This document shows positions 61,434-64,000 of a DNA stretch of 64,000 nt, piece by piece. The stretch is from positions 1 through 64,000 of the forward strand of contig NZ_BONQ01000094.1 in NCBI RefSeq assembly GCF_016862795.1. The letters run 5' to 3'. Source of the stretch: Dactylosporangium siamense (GTDB lineage Bacteria; Actinomycetota; Actinomycetes; Mycobacteriales; Micromonosporaceae). Every line of letters begins with the position of its first letter. Within the stretch, counting starts at the first letter, position 1. The notes under the pieces were generated by a model. That model was not told the DNA's origin. It made no database searches and was given only the letters and a program-made list of their open reading frames with translations. The translations under genes and the position numbers were made by a program.

Positions 61434-63554
61434 ATGTTCGAGCGGTGGGGGCGGACGATGGTCCGCCGCCGGTGGTGGATCATCGGCGCGGCGCTGGCCT
61501 TCATGGCCTTCGGCGGCGTCTGGGGCACCCAGGTCTTCGGCGCGCTGATCACCGAGGGGTTCGAGGACCCCGCCGGTGAGAGCTCCCGGGCCGTCGTCCG
61601 CGCCGAGGAGACGTTGGGACGCACCGGCAACGACGTCGTGGTCCTCTACCGGAGCCCGACCATGACGGTCGACGACCCCGCGTTCCAGCGGGCCGTGACC
61701 GACACCCTCGCCGGGCTGCCCGGCGGGACGGTGACCGCGACGGTCACCTACTGGACCACGAACCACAGCCCCGGCCTGGTCAGCCACGACCGGCGGGCGA
61801 CCTACGCGGTGCTGACCCTGGCCGGCGCCGACGAGACCGAGCGCGGGCAGACCCTGGAGGAGATCGAGGACGACCTGGCCGCTCCCGGCCTGCAGACCCA
61901 GGTCGGCGGCATCACCGCGGTCAGCCGCGACATCCGCGAACGGGTCGCGTCCGACATCGCCCTGGCCGAGACGATCTCCATCCCGGTGCTGCTCGCCCTG
62001 CTGGTGCTCGTCTTCGGCAGCGTGGCCGCGGCGAGCCTGCCCCTCGCGATCGGCGGGCTGGCCATCCTCGGCGCGTTCACCGCGCTGCGCGCCATGAGCT
62101 ACCTGACCGACGTGTCGGTGTTCTCCGTCAACGTGGTGACGATCCTCGGGCTGGGCCTGGCGATCGACTACGGCCTGTTCATGGTCGGCCGGTACCGCGA
62201 GGAGCTCGCCCGTGGCGTCAGCGTGGAGGAGGCGGTGGCTCGCACGATGGCCACCGCCGGCCGTACCGTGGCGATCTCCGGCGTCACCGTCGCGGTGTCC
62301 CTCGCCGGTCTGCTGATCTTCCCGATGCCGTTCCTGCGCTCGATGGGACTCGGCGGGCTGTCCGCGGTGCTGGTGGCGATGGTCGCGGCGCTGACCGTGC
62401 TGCCCGCGCTGTTCGGCGTGCTCGGCCACCGGGTCGACGCGCTGTCGGTGCGCCGGCGGCGGCCGTCTCCCGAGCACGGCTTCTGGTTCCGCCTCGCGCA
62501 CAGCATCATGCGCCGCCCGGTGCTCTACGCGGTCGGGGTCCTCGCCGTGCTGCTGCTGGCCGGTGCGCCGTTCCTGCGCGTCGAGTTCGGCGGCATCGAC
62601 CCGCGGGTGCTCCCGGCGGGCACCGAGAGCCGCGTGGTCACCGAGACCGTCGACCGGGACTTCGTCCAGAACAGCCAGCTTCCGATCGAGGCGATCGTCA
62701 CCGCGCCGGACCCGGCCGGCATCGATCGGTACGTCGCGGCGGTGCGCGCGGTCGACGGGGTGACCGGCGCCGACATCACCGGCCACGCCGGTGACGTCTT
62801 CCGGGTGACCGTCACGTATCGCAGCGACCCGATCTCGGCGCAGACCCGCGACCTGGTCGGCCACATCCGCGACGTCCCACCGCCACCCGGGGGCGAGGTG
62901 CTCGTCGGCGGCCTCACCGCGCGGCTGGCCGACCAGCTCGACGCCGTCGCCGACCGGCTGCCGTGGATGGCGCTGATCATCGTCGGTGCGACGTTCGTGC
63001 TGCTGTTCCTGGCCTTCGGATCCCTCATCCTGCCGGTCAAGGCGATCCTGATGAACGTCCTGTCGCTCGGCGCGTCGTTCGGCGCGCTGGTGCTGATCTT
63101 CCAGGACGGCCACCTGTCCGGACTGTTGCGCTTCACCTCCACCGGCACGCTCGAGGCCACCCAGCCGATCCTCGTGCTCGCGGTCGTCTTCGGGCTGTCG
63201 ATGGACTACGAGGTCTTCCTCATGTCACGGATCCGCGAGGAGTACGACCGCACCGGCGACAACACCCACGCGGTGGCGGTCGGGCTGCAGCGCAGCGGCC
63301 GGATCATCACCAGCGCCGCCCTGCTCATCCTCGTCGTCATCGGGCTGTTCTCCATCTCCGGGATCACGTTCATCAAGCTGATCGGAGTGGCGCTGCTCAT
63401 CGCGGTGCTGGTCGACGCCACCATCGTGCGGGCGCTGCTCGTGCCGGCGACGATGCGGCTGCTCGGGACCCTGAACTGGTGGGCGCCGGCGCCGCTGAAA
63501 CGCTTCTCCGACCGGCACGGCTTCCGGGAAACCTCGGGAGACTCCCGTGCATGA
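61434..63554 (+). CDS. MMPL-family RND transporter
   Basis: A 706-residue exporter with two repeats of one helix, an extracytoplasmic domain and five helices. Conserved blocks are GLAIDYGLFMVGRYREELAR in repeat 1 and FGLSMDYEVFLMSRIREEYD in repeat 2, which carry the proton-relay Asp-Tyr pairs. ERGQTLEEIEDDLAAPG lies in the first periplasmic domain. GGGGAGG is 7 nt before ATG, and the gene starts 17 bp after the hydrolase. It probably exports a lipid or drug. Confidence 0.93.
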   Translation: MFERWGRTMVRRRWWIIGAALAFMAFGGVWGTQVFGALITEGFEDPAGESSRAVVRAEETLGRTGNDVVVLYRSPTMTVDDPAFQRAVTDTLAGLPGGTVTATVTYWTTNHSPGLVSHDRRATYAVLTLAGADETERGQTLEEIEDDLAAPGLQTQVGGITAVSRDIRERVASDIALAETISIPVLLALLVLVFGSVAAASLPLAIGGLAILGAFTALRAMSYLTDVSVFSVNVVTILGLGLAIDYGLFMVGRYREELARGVSVEEAVARTMATAGRTVAISGVTVAVSLAGLLIFPMPFLRSMGLGGLSAVLVAMVAALTVLPALFGVLGHRVDALSVRRRRPSPEHGFWFRLAHSIMRRPVLYAVGVLAVLLLAGAPFLRVEFGGIDPRVLPAGTESRVVTETVDRDFVQNSQLPIEAIVTAPDPAGIDRYVAAVRAVDGVTGADITGHAGDVFRVTVTYRSDPISAQTRDLVGHIRDVPPPPGGEVLVGGLTARLADQLDAVADRLPWMALIIVGATFVLLFLAFGSLILPVKAILMNVLSLGASFGALVLIFQDGHLSGLLRFTSTGTLEATQPILVLAVVFGLSMDYEVFLMSRIREEYDRTGDNTHAVAVGLQRSGRIITSAALLILVVIGLFSISGITFIKLIGVALLIAVLVDATIVRALLVPATMRLLGTLNWWAPAPLKRFSDRHGFRETSGDSRA

Positions 63555-64000
63555 CCGCGCGTACCACGATCAGTGCGTCAACGAGGAGCGGCGGCACACC
63601 GCCACCACACCGATCCGTAACCCGCGGCTGGCGCTGTTCGCGCTGGCGCTGGGCACCTTCGCGATCGGCACGGGCGAGTTCGGCAGCAACGGCATCATCC
63701 AGCTCTTCGCCGCCGACCTCGACGTGTCGATCCCGGTCGCGACCCACGCGATCACGGCGTACGCCGTCGGGGTGATGCTCGGCTCGCCGGCGATCGTCCT
63801 GCTCGCCGCCCGGATCAACCGGCGCACCCTGCTGCTCGGCCTGATCGTGCTGTTCCTGCTCGGCAACGTGCTGTCGGCGCTGGCGCCGGACATCGCCCTG
63901 CTCGTCGTCTTCCGGTTCGTCGCCGGCAGCGTCCAGGGCGCGTTCTTCGGCGCCGGTGCCGTCGTCGCCGCGTACGTCTACGGTCCGGGCAAGGGCGGCC
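63547..64000 (+). CDS. MFS efflux permease (AraJ/SotB-like), truncated by the window end
   Basis: The visible 151 residues contain the first four helices: LALFALALGTFAIGTGEFGS, THAITAYAVGVMLGSPAIVL, then the A-motif region AARINRRTLLLGLIVLFLLG and RFVAGSVQGAFFGAGAVVAA. This matches the AraJ/purine-arabinose efflux group of the major facilitator superfamily. GTG at 63547 overlaps the MMPL gene by 8 bp and has GGGAG upstream; no other in-frame start is available before helix 1. The remainder lies outside the window. Confidence 0.88.
   Translation, partial: MHDRAYHDQCVNEERRHTATTPIRNPRLALFALALGTFAIGTGEFGSNGIIQLFAADLDVSIPVATHAITAYAVGVMLGSPAIVLLAARINRRTLLLGLIVLFLLGNVLSALAPDIALLVVFRFVAGSVQGAFFGAGAVVAAYVYGPGKGG

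Noticed and set aside
61107-63113. A 668-residue minus-strand open frame
   Set aside because: It is antisense to the MMPL gene, with shadow composition and no motif.
1-64000. Mobile elements, tRNA or rRNA genes
   Set aside because: No transposase, integrase, phage structural gene, att-like repeat or tRNA cloverleaf was recognised on reading.

Overview
The window is chromosomal DNA from a high-GC actinomycete. Gene density, third-position GC bias, GTG and TTG starts, an AfsR/BTAD-type regulator, many LuxR, TetR, AraC, ROK and DeoR regulators and numerous secreted proteins all fit a soil actinomycete. The style resembles the Micromonosporaceae, but no rRNA or other marker gene is present, so family and genus are inference. 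I see no rRNA, tRNA, CRISPR array, insertion sequence or prophage; this is accessory-rich chromosome with several decayed genes.

Layout. 1-8.2 kb: the 3'-truncated end of an Hsp70-like gene coupled to a secreted GDSL hydrolase, a histidine kinase/response regulator pair, a GNAT remnant running into a nucleotidyltransferase-like gene, a tiny TTG-start membrane protein, a GNAT acetyltransferase, a SUKH-like protein and a secreted sulfatase. 8.4-14.8 kb: a membrane cluster with a UPF0104 flippase-like protein, an MprF-type synthase carrying a C-terminal rhomboid-like domain, an APC permease and a rhomboid-like/DUF1269 fusion. 14.9-26.4 kb: a glycan-use locus in which a short DeoR protein, a GH36 alpha-galactosidase, a solute-binding lipoprotein and two ABC permeases diverge from two secreted DUF4832 enzymes sharing FnIII and carbohydrate-binding-like modules. 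26.5-37.9 kb: secreted proteins, a lone NRPS condensation-type domain behind overlapping palindromic operators, a SpoU methyltransferase, a bacterial-type PARG, a PhnZ-like HD protein, a ricin-type lectin and a Gfo/Idh oxidoreductase divergent from a ROK regulator. 38.1-43.5 kb: a 1424-residue surface protein alternating two Ig-like repeat types before a polytopic membrane domain, then a PQQ-type sugar dehydrogenase lipoprotein. 43.6-52 kb: small genes and regulators with two deletion scars. 52.1-64 kb: GlxA/MBL, TetR/DUF308/flavin reductase, bile-acid symporter, BTAD regulator, a methyltransferase, an alpha/beta hydrolase, an MMPL exporter and the start of an MFS exporter.

Working together. 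The alpha-galactosidase, ABC importer and DUF4832 enzymes probably cut, import and hydrolyse a galactose-containing glycan. A ROK-type palindrome at the ROK/oxidoreductase junction resembles a sequence in the alpha-galactosidase promoter, so the ROK protein may control both. Much of the rest is pairs of a regulator and its divergent target with readable operators between them. Many genes show a -10 hexamer 5-7 nt before the start codon, which suggests leaderless mRNA. Several convergent pairs end in strong inverted repeats or overlap tail to tail.

Functions are family-level readings of translated sequence made by eye, without database searches.
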